From JAVVUJ01 sp964461765 (GTDB lineage: Bacteria > Bacillota > Clostridia > Peptostreptococcales > Anaerovoracaceae), in NCBI GenBank assembly GCA_964461765.1, contig CAYWVS010000004.1:7288-71287 (forward strand): a DNA stretch of 64,000 nucleotides, in the 5' to 3' direction. Shown here piece after piece: positions 8,356-17,458 of this stretch. Position 1 is the first letter of the stretch, and each line of letters opens with the position of its first letter. The notes beneath the pieces are model-generated. The model saw nothing but the letters and a program-made list of their open reading frames with translations, was not told where the DNA came from and searched no databases. A program made the position numbers and the translations under genes.

Positions 8356-10029
8356 ATGAAAAAGATTATTTCAAGTTTAGTCGCCATAGTGCTGATGGTA
8401 TCTGCTATGGTTGCAGGCTTGCAAGCAACCATATATAACGATGTAGCCTATGCCGCTTCAAACGATGAGCTGAGAGCTGTTTGGGTGCCTACGGTGTACA
8501 ACCTTTCCTATCCATCAAAGACAGGTCTTAGTGCAGATGCTCTAAAGAGAGAGGCAGACACTGTTTTAAACAACGCAAAAGACATGGGCTTTAATGCAGT
8601 GATTTTTCAGGTGAGACCCGGTGCCGATGCCTTATATAAATCAAAGATCTATCCTTGGTCAAGGTTAGTTTCAGGCACTCAGGGCGTGGCTCCTGCGGGA
8701 GGCTTTGATCCTTTACAATATTTTATCGACGGAGCACATTCCAGAGGAATGGAACTCCACGCTTGGATCAATCCCTACAGAGTCACCACGGGAGAGTGGG
8801 AATATACTTACCTTTCAAGTAACAATCCTGCCATATTATATCCAGAGTTGACTGTAAAACACACTGACGGGAAAGTCTACTTTAATCCCGGTGAGCCCAG
8901 AGCCCGACAGTTGGTTGTGGATGGCATTAAGGAAATTGTAGATAATTACAATGTGGATGGTATTCATTTAGATGATTATTTCTATCCAGAAGGAAAGTTT
9001 GATGATGATGCAACTTATGCCCGATACGGTGCAGGTTACAGAAACATCGGAGACTGGAGACGTAGTAACAACGATGCCCTGGTAAAGGATATTTACACAA
9101 CAGTAAAGCAAAGTAATTCAAAAGTAGCTTTTGGAATCAGTCCCTTTGGAGTTTGGGCAAACAAATCCAACAATCCTTTGGGAAGTAATACAAAGAACAA
9201 TGAATCCTATTATGCACATTATGCGGACACTCGCAAATGGGTAAAAGAGGAAATGATAGACTATATTATGCCACAAATCTATTGGGAAATCGGTAATGCT
9301 AATTCAGATTACATTACCATTGCAAATTGGTGGATTGATGTGGTGAAGGGAACTAAGGTAAAACTTTACGTAGGAATGGCGGCGTACAGAGCCATCGATG
9401 TGGGAAACAACAGCAGCAGCCCATGGTATAACGGCAAAGAAATGGTGAAGCAAATAAACCATAATCGAACCAACCCTACTATTAAGGGGCATGCCATGTA
9501 TGCGTATCAATCCCTGATGGCAAACAAGGGAATGTACGATGCAGTTAAGACTGCCAATAAAGCTACAGCACCTGTGGCGCCAATTGTACCACAGAAGGTT
9601 AATGCCACAGTCTCAAAGATTAAAGTAATGGTTGATGGAAAACCTACAGTGTTTACAGCATATAATATTGGAGGAAACAACTACTTTAAACTGAGAGATA
9701 TTGCACACTCCTTAAATGGTACACAAAGACAATTTGAAGTAGATTGGGATCAAGCAGGTCAAACCATTAATCTGTGGAGTGGCAGACCGTATACAACAGT
9801 AGGTGGAGAAATGTTTGTAGATAAATATGCTACCAACTCCACCGGAACCACTACTACAGCAGATATTTACTCTGATAGAGTGAAAATATCAATGTCCGCT
9901 TATAATATAAAGAATAACAATTATTTTAAACTACGTGACTTAGGACAAACATTTAATTTTGCTACAGATTGGGATAATGCCACCAGAACTATTTACATAG
10001 ACACTACGAAGGTTTATACACCGGAGTAA
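8356..10029 (+). CDS. Secreted glycosyl hydrolase-10-like (DUF187) protein with C-terminal stalk-type repeats
   Basis: The 557-residue product starts with a signal peptide (MKK, hydrophobic core, cleavage near AYAA at about residue 34). Residues about 38-390 are a GHL10/DUF187 TIM-barrel-like domain (ELRAVWVPT, FQVRPGADALY, HAWINPYRV, GIHLDDYFYP, PQIYWE), found in exported envelope proteins of Firmicutes such as YngK. From about residue 415 two copies of a stalk-type module follow, each with YN-NYFKLRD and a D-W-D...I- strand. These modules often tether proteins to the cell surface. The substrate is probably peptidoglycan or another envelope glycan (inference). It has its own promoter and stands alone. 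Confidence 0.85.
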   Translation: MKKIISSLVAIVLMVSAMVAGLQATIYNDVAYAASNDELRAVWVPTVYNLSYPSKTGLSADALKREADTVLNNAKDMGFNAVIFQVRPGADALYKSKIYPWSRLVSGTQGVAPAGGFDPLQYFIDGAHSRGMELHAWINPYRVTTGEWEYTYLSSNNPAILYPELTVKHTDGKVYFNPGEPRARQLVVDGIKEIVDNYNVDGIHLDDYFYPEGKFDDDATYARYGAGYRNIGDWRRSNNDALVKDIYTTVKQSNSKVAFGISPFGVWANKSNNPLGSNTKNNESYYAHYADTRKWVKEEMIDYIMPQIYWEIGNANSDYITIANWWIDVVKGTKVKLYVGMAAYRAIDVGNNSSSPWYNGKEMVKQINHNRTNPTIKGHAMYAYQSLMANKGMYDAVKTANKATAPVAPIVPQKVNATVSKIKVMVDGKPTVFTAYNIGGNNYFKLRDIAHSLNGTQRQFEVDWDQAGQTINLWSGRPYTTVGGEMFVDKYATNSTGTTTTADIYSDRVKISMSAYNIKNNNYFKLRDLGQTFNFATDWDNATRTIYIDTTKVYTPE

Positions 10030-10051
10030 GCTTTCAAGGTGGTACAATTAA

Positions 10052-10110
10052 GATCAGCTGGTACTGAAACTAATAAAAGTTTATAAGCAATGATCAGGAC
10101 GTACTGAAAC
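10052..10110. repeat. 19-bp direct repeat with 40-bp period upstream of mogA
   Basis: GATCAG, three variable bases, then GTACTGAAAC occurs at 10052-10070 and again at 10092-10110, exactly 40 bp apart. The second copy ends 25 bp before the mogA start. The helical phasing suggests a two-site operator, but no regulator is assigned. Confidence 0.5.
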
Positions 10111-10135
10111 AAAAATGATGGGAGGATTATAAATC

Positions 10136-10627
10136 ATGTATAAGGTAGGGATCATTACAGCCAGTGACACTGGGTATGCAGGTGAAAGAGAAGATTTAAG
10201 TGGGCCTGCTATCGAACAAATTATAAATCAATATGATGATTTTGGAGTGGTACGTTATATCATGTTGCCGGATTCTGTGGAAGCATTAAGAGATGAAATG
10301 CTGTCCATGATTCAGGAACATTCCATTGATTTAATTTTGACTACGGGAGGCACGGGGTTTTCCAAGAGGGATGTCACTCCTGAAGCCACCCGTCAAGTTA
10401 TAAAGCGGGAAGCCCCCGGTATTGCTGAGGCCATGAGGCAGCTAAGCTTGGAAATCACCCCAAGAGCCATGCTTTCCAGAGCTATTGCAGGTATTAACGA
10501 AAACACACTTATTGTCAATATGCCGGGTAGTCCCAAGGCCATCAGAGAAACCTTAGATTATATACTTCCATCATTAAAACACGGATTGGATATCTTACAG
10601 GAGAAGGATTCCAACTGTGCCCGATAA
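10136..10627 (+). CDS. mogA: MogA/MoaB family molybdopterin adenylyltransferase
   Basis: This enzyme activates molybdopterin by adenylylation so that MoeA can insert the metal. At 163 residues it has the family length. The molybdopterin/ATP motif TTGGTGFSKRDVTPE runs from about residue 69 and the second conserved segment NMPGSPKAIRE from about 128. A GGGAGG ribosome site precedes the ATG. It opens a block of cofactor genes, the rest of which lie on the opposite strand beyond a terminator. MogA and MoaB are hard to separate by sequence; the role is the same. Confidence 0.9.
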   Translation: MYKVGIITASDTGYAGEREDLSGPAIEQIINQYDDFGVVRYIMLPDSVEALRDEMLSMIQEHSIDLILTTGGTGFSKRDVTPEATRQVIKREAPGIAEAMRQLSLEITPRAMLSRAIAGINENTLIVNMPGSPKAIRETLDYILPSLKHGLDILQEKDSNCAR

Positions 10628-10638
10628 ATAAGTAAAAT

Positions 10639-10680
10639 AAAATCGACTTTATTTACCATTGATAAAGTCGATTTTTTTAT
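10639..10680 (+). terminator. Intrinsic terminator after mogA, usable from both sides
   Basis: A perfect 14-bp stem (AAAATCGACTTTAT / ATAAAGTCGATTTT, 10639-10652 and 10662-10675) with a 9-nt loop, followed by a T tract. An A tract on the other side makes it serviceable for the convergent MOSC gene as well. Confidence 0.85.
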
Positions 10681-10716
10681 GAATATATTTCTTTAAATAT
10701 TTTAGCAATTAATGAA

Positions 10717-11145
10717 TTAAATAAGTACGATTTCGTCTCCCACTTTTACCACTCCACCTTCGATTACTCGGGTGAATATGCCCTCTGTGGGCATGACGCA
10801 GGTGCCTGTTTGCTGCTTAATGGCACAGCCATGATGACATTCTTTTCCGATTTTGGAAACTTCTTGAATAGTGGATCCAATCTTTAAGCGAGTGCCGATG
10901 GGCAGGGTCTTTAATTCTATGCCTTCAGTAGTAATGTTTTCTGCAAAGGCTCCAAAGTTTAAGGTTACACCCATTGCTCGCATCTTATCCGCACTTTCAT
11001 TTGCCAAAAGGCTCACCTGTTTTATATCATCCATTCCGCAATGAGCATCTCCCTCGATACCTCCGGAGATAAAGTTTGCTCCCTCCACAGGATGCTTGAC
11101 CACTCCTGTTTTGTCGCTGATGTTTATGGATAGTACTTTTGCCAT
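10717..11145 (-). CDS. MOSC domain protein
   Basis: MOSC (Moco sulfurase C-terminal) proteins bind molybdenum cofactor or handle its sulfur ligand. At 142 residues this is the stand-alone short form. Visible are the GGIEGDAHCG segment (about 28-37), SLLANES, and the C-terminal ECHHGCAI and VMPTEGIFTRVIEGG region with cysteines that could carry sulfur. An AGGAGG site precedes the ATG. It is the last gene of the minus-strand moeA-type run. A role in maturing the molybdenum hydroxylase farther along the window is plausible but not shown. Confidence 0.88.
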   Translation of the reverse strand: MAKVLSINISDKTGVVKHPVEGANFISGGIEGDAHCGMDDIKQVSLLANESADKMRAMGVTLNFGAFAENITTEGIELKTLPIGTRLKIGSTIQEVSKIGKECHHGCAIKQQTGTCVMPTEGIFTRVIEGGVVKVGDEIVLI

Positions 11146-11213
11146 GATATCCTCCTTTTATATGTTCTTGCGTATGATCTGTTTCTTAACAACTTTTTTT
11201 AAATAATAATAAA

Positions 11214-13211
11214 TTAATTCCTAGTGTATCCACCCAACTCTGCTAATATATTTATGAATTCTTCACTGTCTAATGCCTTTAAAAATGATTGAATGGAAGG
11301 AAGTGCTAAATATTTCTTTGGAATTGCAAAATCGTAGTCTTCATCTCCAATGTAGATGAAGTCCAAATCCATCGCTTTCGCAGCGGAATAAACTCCAATT
11401 CCTACATCGGCGCCCCCGCTTTTTACTGTTGCAGCCACTGCCATGTGGGTTGTCATCTCTCTATTATATCCTAAAATAGAGCTTTCTTCTATACCGGATT
11501 TTTTCAGAAGATAATCTGTCAAAATTCTAGTTCCTGAGCCCCGCTGACGGTTGACAAAAACGATTTTTTTAATTTCAGCTTCCTGTGTTGTGGAGTTCAA
11601 GTCTCTTTGAACGTAAGGGCTCTCATTATCGAAATTGCTCAAAAGGTCTTCTATGGTTTTAATGTTTTTTGGATTTCCTTTAGGTACCATAAATCCTTGC
11701 TGTCTTTTAACGCCTTTAAAAAGCTGAATGTCTTGATCGCTTAAATAACGCTGAATGTAAGACTCGTTATAAATCCCTGTTTCCTCATCCAAAAGATGAA
11801 TAGGTGCAATATGGGCTTCCCCTCTTTTTAAAGCCAAAATTCCGCCCATACTGCCAACGTGAGCAGAAGATAGCCTCACTCCGGGTTTCCCTGACTTTTC
11901 ATGATCCATCATCAATAAATTATCTAAGTAATCTAAAATTAAGTCGTGACTTCCAATGGACACGATGGTATTTTCGATTACAGACATAGGGGTGATCAAC
12001 TCCACCTTTACTTCTTCCCCGGCCTCATTACCTTCACTATTTTTAGGAATCACCAAAAGTCCGTCAGCCTTTACTAAGGTCATATTGACTCCTGCTCCTC
12101 GGTTTAATGGGGTGGCAATCAATTTTCCGTCCACATTGCCTAACTTCACACGGATATACTCTCTATACTTGAGGGAAGAAACCATACGGCGAGATAAGAC
12201 AGCAGTGGTTTTCTCTTTCGTCAAAAGCTGTTGTTTTTGCAGAAATTGAATGACGGGTCCCACAATTTCCTCAAAGACCAAAAAAGCAGATCCGGGATAC
12301 CCGGGAACGCCGATGACTGGTTTTCCGGAGATTTGTCCCAATATGGTGGGTTTTCCCGGTTTAATGGCTATACCGTGCTGGAAGACTTCTCCCAATTCTT
12401 CTATTAAATGAACGGTGTAGTCCTTGCTGCCCGCTGAGGAGCCCGCATTGATGATCAATAGATGATTTTTTGATAAGAGCTGTAAGATAGTGGATTTCAG
12501 TTTTTCATAATCATCCTCCACAGGAGAAACTCGAAAAGCTTCACATCCCCAACTTTCTACAATAGCTTTAAAGGTCCAAGAGTTGGTATCAAAGGTTTTG
12601 CCAGGTTCCAAATGCTCATAGGAATCTGTAATTTCATTACCCGTAGGTAAAATTCCCACCTTAATTTTCTCATATACCTCTATTTTTTCAATGCCGCTGC
12701 TTAACACTGCACCGATATCCATAGGTCTGATACGATGGTTTTGAGGTAAAATCATTTCTCCTGCTACGATATCTTCACCAATGGGGCGAATGTGTTGCCA
12801 TGGTGAGGCTTGTACCATAATTTTAATCTGCTTGGGTTGACCGTCAGTGCCTTTTTCTTCCGATGCAGGAATCAAATCCTCAACCATGATGACGCTGTCG
12901 TAGGGGTCTACAATCAAATGCCCTGTATTGATGTATTCAAAGTCAACACCCCGGGTTAAGACTACCGGATTGGCTTCGTTGGCTGTAAAAGTTCTCTCGG
13001 ATATTACCATAATGCCATCCATAGCAGCTGCATTGTGGTTGGGGGAGGATAGACGGGCAAAGATGGGTACTGAAGTGATTCTGCCCAAGGTCTGACGTAC
13101 GTCAACCTGCTCTGCTTGAATGTTGTCCATGTTTTTTTCGGAAATTTTACCCAGATAAAGGCGTAAGGCTTCCTCAATATCCGTGTTATTTAAATAGATT
13201 GTCCTTTCCAT
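11214..13211 (-). CDS. MoeA-type molybdopterin molybdotransferase fused to a PBP-like domain
   Basis: MoeA inserts molybdate (or tungstate) into adenylylated molybdopterin. Residues about 1-400 are a full MoeA module (HNAAAMDGI, GILPTGNEI, NAGSSAGSKD, GKPTILG, GVPGYPGSA). Residues about 415-660 are a periplasmic-binding-protein-like domain (GSHDLILDYL, SSAHVGSMGG, FVNRQRGSGTR) similar to the ligand domain seen in some regulators and clostridial MoeA fusions. It may sense or deliver oxyanion or cofactor inside the cell. A GTG at 13226 is possible, but the GCGAGGAAG ribosome site lies just ahead of the ATG at 13211, giving MERTIYL. Confidence 0.87.
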   Translation of the reverse strand: MERTIYLNNTDIEEALRLYLGKISEKNMDNIQAEQVDVRQTLGRITSVPIFARLSSPNHNAAAMDGIMVISERTFTANEANPVVLTRGVDFEYINTGHLIVDPYDSVIMVEDLIPASEEKGTDGQPKQIKIMVQASPWQHIRPIGEDIVAGEMILPQNHRIRPMDIGAVLSSGIEKIEVYEKIKVGILPTGNEITDSYEHLEPGKTFDTNSWTFKAIVESWGCEAFRVSPVEDDYEKLKSTILQLLSKNHLLIINAGSSAGSKDYTVHLIEELGEVFQHGIAIKPGKPTILGQISGKPVIGVPGYPGSAFLVFEEIVGPVIQFLQKQQLLTKEKTTAVLSRRMVSSLKYREYIRVKLGNVDGKLIATPLNRGAGVNMTLVKADGLLVIPKNSEGNEAGEEVKVELITPMSVIENTIVSIGSHDLILDYLDNLLMMDHEKSGKPGVRLSSAHVGSMGGILALKRGEAHIAPIHLLDEETGIYNESYIQRYLSDQDIQLFKGVKRQQGFMVPKGNPKNIKTIEDLLSNFDNESPYVQRDLNSTTQEAEIKKIVFVNRQRGSGTRILTDYLLKKSGIEESSILGYNREMTTHMAVAATVKSGGADVGIGVYSAAKAMDLDFIYIGDEDYDFAIPKKYLALPSIQSFLKALDSEEFINILAELGGYTRN

Positions 13212-13332
13212 TTGACTTCCTCGCACAATGAAAACCCAGAGAAATCATCATACATTTTCCTTTCTGTCTTATTTGCAGTAGTGTTCTTTTACTCATTATT
13301 CGTCATGCTTAAACTTTTATATAAAATTGTCT

Positions 13333-14793
13333 TTATAACAAAATAACTTCTACAGGTTGTCCTCCGGCTACCCCCTCGGATAAGGAAGGAATCCGAATAT
13401 AACCGTCTGCATCTTTCAATAGGGAAATGGAGCCTGACTTGCCATGCAGAGGGATAGCCTTCCAATTAATAAACTTGTTGGAGTCCTTTCTTTGGTCTTC
13501 ATCATTTGACTTTATGCCGGCGTAATCTCTTTTCAGCTCCTGCTCCTTTGATGATGAACATTGAGCAATGCGTTCTAACTTAACAAGCTGATAGGTCTCA
13601 CGTCCTTCCCCGGAGTGTACATTTTCCGTTATTTCCGCGGTAATGGTTAAGGGTGCCTCTGTATTGTGAAAATAGTGCCTCTTGATAAAGGGTTCTACTA
13701 CGGTTTTGTAGACCACAATGGCGGACATGGGATGCCCCGGCAAGCCTATAGCTAAAGCAGGATTTTCCTGTTTACATTTCTGTGTCTCCTTAGGATTTTT
13801 CTTCTGCAGATCCTGTTGATTATCCTGGAATTTTTGTGGCTCTTGTAACTTCTGTGTCCCTTGAAAACACTCTTGCCACTCTTGGGGATCCTTTCTGTCT
13901 ATGACGCCAATTACCGTAGGTTTTCCAGGCTTGATGGCGATACCGTGAGTCAATACCCCCGGGGTTCCTAAGCTTTCGATAAGATCAGCCGTCATATCCT
14001 TAGCTCCTGCAGAGCTACCTCCGGATAAAATCAAAATGTCATTTTCTTTTATCAAACGAGTGCAGTACTCTTGCAATTGCTCAAAATGATCCTTACAGAG
14101 AGAAATGGTGGTGATCTCAATGCCTGCGGCTTCAGCCAAAGCGGCGATAGAATATGAATTGATATCTCTTATCTGTCCCGGCCTAGGGGTTTGATCTATG
14201 GGAATAATTTCATCTCCCGTGGATAAAATGGCCATTTTCGGTTTGGCGAAAGCCTCCACATAATCCATTCCACAGGTGGCAAGCATGCCCATATCCTTTG
14301 CCGTCAGTCTATGACCCTTTGCGAAGATTAGCTGCCCTGCTGAAAAATCGTCTCCCACCTGCATAATGTAGCCGTTGGGGGTAGCCGGCTTATGAATAGC
14401 GATATTTTTCTCGTCCAAAACCTCCACGTACTCGATCATCACCATACCGTCAGCACCTTCCGGGATCATACCCCCTGTGGGTACGTATACTGCTTGTCCC
14501 GGTTTAACACATAGATCTGTGGCTTCCCCCATATTCACTTCACCAATGACCTTCAAAAAAGAGGGGATGCTTTCTCCGGTACCAAAGGTGTCAGCAGCTA
14601 TTACGGCATACCCATCCACTACAGAACGACGAAATTGTGGCATATCCATATCCGTAAATATGTCCCTTGCAATATATCTATCCACACTTTTTAAAAGCTG
14701 TACGGTCTCAGATGAAACATTCTCATGCTGAAAATATTGACTTAACTTTTCTTGAACCTGATCTAAGGTATCTGTTTTCAGTAATCGCACCAT
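13333..14793 (-). CDS. moeA: Molybdopterin molybdotransferase MoeA with two low-complexity insertions
   Basis: This is a second MoeA, 486 residues against about 400 for the family. Core motifs are RRSVVDGYAV, YVPTGGMIPEGAD, AILSTGDEI, LSGGSSAGAKD, GKPTVIGVI and IGLPGHPMSA. Between GVIDRK and the GLPGHP motif lies a Gln/Lys-rich stretch (about residues 298-340) with imperfect QxxQK repeats. A second hydrophilic insertion sits near residues 420-450. Both fall where MoeA has surface loops, so the enzyme may still fold. An AAAGGAAG ribosome site sits before the ATG. Having two MoeA proteins could mean one for molybdenum and one for tungsten (inference). Confidence 0.88.
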   Translation of the reverse strand: MVRLLKTDTLDQVQEKLSQYFQHENVSSETVQLLKSVDRYIARDIFTDMDMPQFRRSVVDGYAVIAADTFGTGESIPSFLKVIGEVNMGEATDLCVKPGQAVYVPTGGMIPEGADGMVMIEYVEVLDEKNIAIHKPATPNGYIMQVGDDFSAGQLIFAKGHRLTAKDMGMLATCGMDYVEAFAKPKMAILSTGDEIIPIDQTPRPGQIRDINSYSIAALAEAAGIEITTISLCKDHFEQLQEYCTRLIKENDILILSGGSSAGAKDMTADLIESLGTPGVLTHGIAIKPGKPTVIGVIDRKDPQEWQECFQGTQKLQEPQKFQDNQQDLQKKNPKETQKCKQENPALAIGLPGHPMSAIVVYKTVVEPFIKRHYFHNTEAPLTITAEITENVHSGEGRETYQLVKLERIAQCSSSKEQELKRDYAGIKSNDEDQRKDSNKFINWKAIPLHGKSGSISLLKDADGYIRIPSLSEGVAGGQPVEVILL

Positions 14794-14832
14794 GCACTTC
14801 CTTTCATAGCAGTAGCTCTCTTATTAAAAATA

Positions 14833-15543
14833 TCATAGCAATAGTTCACCTTCTAAGAATTTTCGGGTCAATGTTTCTTTAGGTTCTTTAAAGAATAATT
14901 GACTTTCCCCAAACTCTACTCCTCGACCTTCATGTAAGAAAAGGATCTCTTTACAGAGCCTTTTGGCTTGAGGTAAATTATGAGTAATATATAAAATAGT
15001 AGTATGTTTCTCTTCGTTGATTTTCCGCAGGATATTTTCTATCTCTGCAGTGGACTTGGGGTCTATGTTGGCGGTGGGTTCATCTAAAAATAGCAGATCC
15101 GGTTCAAAGGAAATAGCTCTGGCCAAAGCAACCTTCTGTGACTCACCTCCGGAAAGGGTCCATGCCTTTTGATTTCGCAGATGAAGAATACCCAAGCCTT
15201 CCATCAGCTCCCAGGTTCTGGAATTTATGGCCTCCTGGGCCCACCTCCTCCAAACCAAAGGAGCAGCAATATTTTTTTCTACGCTGGTTCGCATCATATA
15301 TGGTTTTTGGAACACTAAGGTCATACGATCTAATGGGGGAGAGGTAGACTCATCTTCCCCATAGTATATGGTTCCCTGAGAAGGTTGATCCAATCCTGCT
15401 AAAAGGTTGAGAAAAGTGCTTTTACCTGCACCGTTAGCACCGATAATTCCTAAAAAAGCACCACTTTTGATGGATAGACCATCAAGGAATAAAACCGTTT
15501 TCTCATTATACATTTTGCACAAGTTTTTTACTCTTAAGTTCAT
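14833..15543 (-). CDS. tupC: Tungstate ABC transporter ATP-binding protein
   Basis: This cytoplasmic ATPase of an oxyanion importer has 236 residues. Walker A is GANGAGKST (about 35-43), the Q-loop is LVFQKPYM, the signature is TLSGGESQ, and Walker B is LLFLDEPTANID. The ATG overlaps the permease gene by 4 bp. With tupB and tupA on the same strand it forms a complete importer. Calling it tungstate-specific rests on TupA and on the Moco-type riboswitch ahead of the operon. Confidence 0.9.
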   Translation of the reverse strand: MNLRVKNLCKMYNEKTVLFLDGLSIKSGAFLGIIGANGAGKSTFLNLLAGLDQPSQGTIYYGEDESTSPPLDRMTLVFQKPYMMRTSVEKNIAAPLVWRRWAQEAINSRTWELMEGLGILHLRNQKAWTLSGGESQKVALARAISFEPDLLFLDEPTANIDPKSTAEIENILRKINEEKHTTILYITHNLPQAKRLCKEILFLHEGRGVEFGESQLFFKEPKETLTRKFLEGELLL

Positions 15544-16238
15544 TGTGTCTCCTCCCTTTGCTGGAGGTTATATAAAAAAGCATTAATGGTAAACGCTATA
15601 ATTAATAAAATAATTCCTACGGCGATGGCGGTGCTATAGTCCCCCATGCTTTTTAGCTGAGCGATATAAGTGGTCATCATTCTCGTTTTGCCCTTAATAT
15701 TTCCACCTACGATCATAACAGCTCCCACTTCGGAGATAGCACGACCTACGCCGGAAACGATGGCTGCTAAAATACCGATTTTCATTTCGAAAATCAAAAG
15801 TTTCATAATTTGGAAGGAATTGGCGCCTAAGGTAAAACCTAAGCTGCGAATCAAAGGAGCTTTTTCCTTCACCAAATTATAGGTAAGCCCTAGGATAATG
15901 GGTGTTACTAAAATTACTTGGGCTATGACCATGGCGGTAGGTGTATAATTGATTCCCCAGGAACCTAAAGGACCTTTTCTCATAATCATCAAAAATACGA
16001 AAAGCCCTGCAATGACAGGAGGTAGGCTCATTAAAGTATAAATAATACGGATAAAAGCATTTTTAAAGGGAAATTGGTTAGTGCCTATGAGGATGCCCAA
16101 AGGCACTCCTAAGAAAGTAGAGATAGTCACAGAACAAAAGGAAACCGCAAGAGAGAGCCCTACTATTTCGTAGAGCTCTGTATCACCGGAAAATATAAGT
16201 TCCACAGCTTTTTGAAAAGCCAGACCTATTTCAGCCAT
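15540..16238 (-). CDS. tupB: Tungstate ABC transporter permease
   Basis: This integral membrane subunit has 232 residues and about five helices. The cytoplasmic EAA-type loop is visible in the middle (TLGANSFQIMKLLIFEMKIG, then GRAISEVGAVMIVGGN). It is shorter than ModB relatives with six helices but matches TupB length. It sits between tupA and tupC with a 4-bp overlap into tupC. Hydrophobicity and context carry the call. Confidence 0.9.
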   Translation of the reverse strand: MAEIGLAFQKAVELIFSGDTELYEIVGLSLAVSFCSVTISTFLGVPLGILIGTNQFPFKNAFIRIIYTLMSLPPVIAGLFVFLMIMRKGPLGSWGINYTPTAMVIAQVILVTPIILGLTYNLVKEKAPLIRSLGFTLGANSFQIMKLLIFEMKIGILAAIVSGVGRAISEVGAVMIVGGNIKGKTRMMTTYIAQLKSMGDYSTAIAVGIILLIIAFTINAFLYNLQQREETQ

Positions 16239-16268
16239 AAACCGTCCCTTGCAATTTTTCAGTTACTA

Positions 16269-17141
16269 TTATTGTGCGTTTGGTGTGAATAAGGGTTGTC
16301 CATATTTTTCTTCACCGTATTTACCGATTATGCTTTGTGTTGTTTCGGAAAGAATCCAAGTTTGGAAAGCAAGTGCACCTTCTGCATTGATCTTATCATT
16401 CTTGCCGGGATCCACCACGATTACACCGTATTGGTTAAATAAATCTTTGTCCCCTTCAGTTACAATTCTTAAATCTGTACCTTCAGCCATGTTCAGCCAA
16501 GTAGCTCTATCAGAAAGAGTGTATCCCAGCATTTCATTGGTCATGGTGATGACATCCCCCATGCCCTTTCCTGCCTCAACATACCAATCCCCTGTTCCCG
16601 AAGGAGTAAGCCCAAGCTTATCCCAAATGGAAAGTTCTTTGGAATTTGTTCCGGATTTATCTGCTCTGGAGATAAATTTTGATGTCTTCTCCTGGAAAAG
16701 CTTTTTGAAGGCATCCTGTGCATTATTTGCAGCTACCCCATTGATTCCCGCAGGATCTTCATTTGGTCCCAGGATCACGAAGTCGTTATACATAACATCA
16801 AATCGCTCCGGTCCGTGACCTGCTTCTATAAAGGCCTTTTCCGCAGCCGGTGAGTGGACCAACAGCACATCCGCTTCTCCATTTTCTCCCATTTTCATAG
16901 CTTCCCCGGAACCCACGGCAATGACTTTTACTTCATATCCCGTTTCTTCTGTAAAGAGAGGGAGAAGCTCATCCAAAAGACCGCTGTCCTGGGTACTGGT
17001 GGTGGTGGCTAATATGATAGTTCCCTTGGATTCCACAGGATCCTGAGTATCGTTGCCCCCATTATTTGCAGCACATCCGCTGAAGTTTGCTAAAATCACC
17101 ATTAAAGTAAGTAGTAAAGGGATAATTTTTCTTCTGATCAT
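16269..17141 (-). CDS. tupA: Tungstate-binding lipoprotein
   Basis: This extracellular solute-binding lipoprotein starts with a signal peptide ending in the lipobox FSGC (Cys23). The ligand-binding signature ATTTSTQDSGLLD follows from about residue 44 and is typical of TupA and WtpA-like tungstate binders. SRADKSGTNSKE and GMGDVITMTNEMLGYTLSDRATWL match the rest of the family. The 290-residue length is normal. It is the first gene of the operon, and its 140-nt untranslated leader contains a Moco-type riboswitch and a terminator hairpin. Tungstate rather than molybdate is inferred from these motifs. Confidence 0.92.
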   Translation of the reverse strand: MIRRKIIPLLLTLMVILANFSGCAANNGGNDTQDPVESKGTIILATTTSTQDSGLLDELLPLFTEETGYEVKVIAVGSGEAMKMGENGEADVLLVHSPAAEKAFIEAGHGPERFDVMYNDFVILGPNEDPAGINGVAANNAQDAFKKLFQEKTSKFISRADKSGTNSKELSIWDKLGLTPSGTGDWYVEAGKGMGDVITMTNEMLGYTLSDRATWLNMAEGTDLRIVTEGDKDLFNQYGVIVVDPGKNDKINAEGALAFQTWILSETTQSIIGKYGEEKYGQPLFTPNAQ

Positions 17142-17275
17142 TTGTTCCTCCTTAGTTTGGGCTATAAGTATATAGTTTGTGTAGCCCTACTTATAAATAA
17201 AATAAATAACTTTTAACCACTTTGGAAGGAACTCCAATAAACTGATATAGTAAATAACTTTAGTTAAATTGTAAT

Positions 17276-17305
17276 AAAAAATCCCTCCGCAAACGCTAAG
17301 AAGGA
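17276..17305 (-). terminator. Riboswitch-associated terminator upstream of tupA
   Basis: Read on the minus strand, TCCTTC...GCGTTTGC...GAGGGA forms a hairpin (17282-17305) with G-U pairs, followed by TTTTTT (17281-17276). It lies between the riboswitch and tupA, as expected for transcription-attenuation control. Confidence 0.6.
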
Positions 17306-17324
17306 AAAGTAATTACAATTATTA

Positions 17325-17434
17325 TCTTTCCTTTCCAAATGGGAGGCCTTCGGATTTCTCCTGTGCCCATCGGTTGAAATTCATAGCTTTCTGTACAACA
17401 TGATCCACAGCTTGCCTTAGAACCTTCAACTCGG
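17325..17434 (-). promoter_or_regulatory. Moco/Tuco-type riboswitch in the tupA leader
   Basis: On the minus strand the leader contains CCGAG followed by TTGAA...TTCAA as a stem, then CCGATGGGCACAGG, and finally GGCCTCCC-ATTT-GGAAAGG. The last element closely resembles the distal part of the Moco riboswitch ahead of E. coli moaA (GCCTCCC...GGAAAGG, from memory). A sigma-A-like promoter lies just upstream and a terminator just downstream. It should bind molybdenum or tungsten cofactor and shut tungstate uptake when the cofactor is plentiful. Moco and tungsten-cofactor variants differ in one helix, and I cannot decide between them by eye. Confidence 0.7.
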
Positions 17435-17458
17435 AAAACAGTATTTAATTATGGGAAT

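Noticed and set aside
16249..16818. Plus-strand ORF of 189 codons opposite tupA
   Set aside because: It mirrors the tupA coding frame; tupA is supported by signal peptide, lipobox and ligand motifs.
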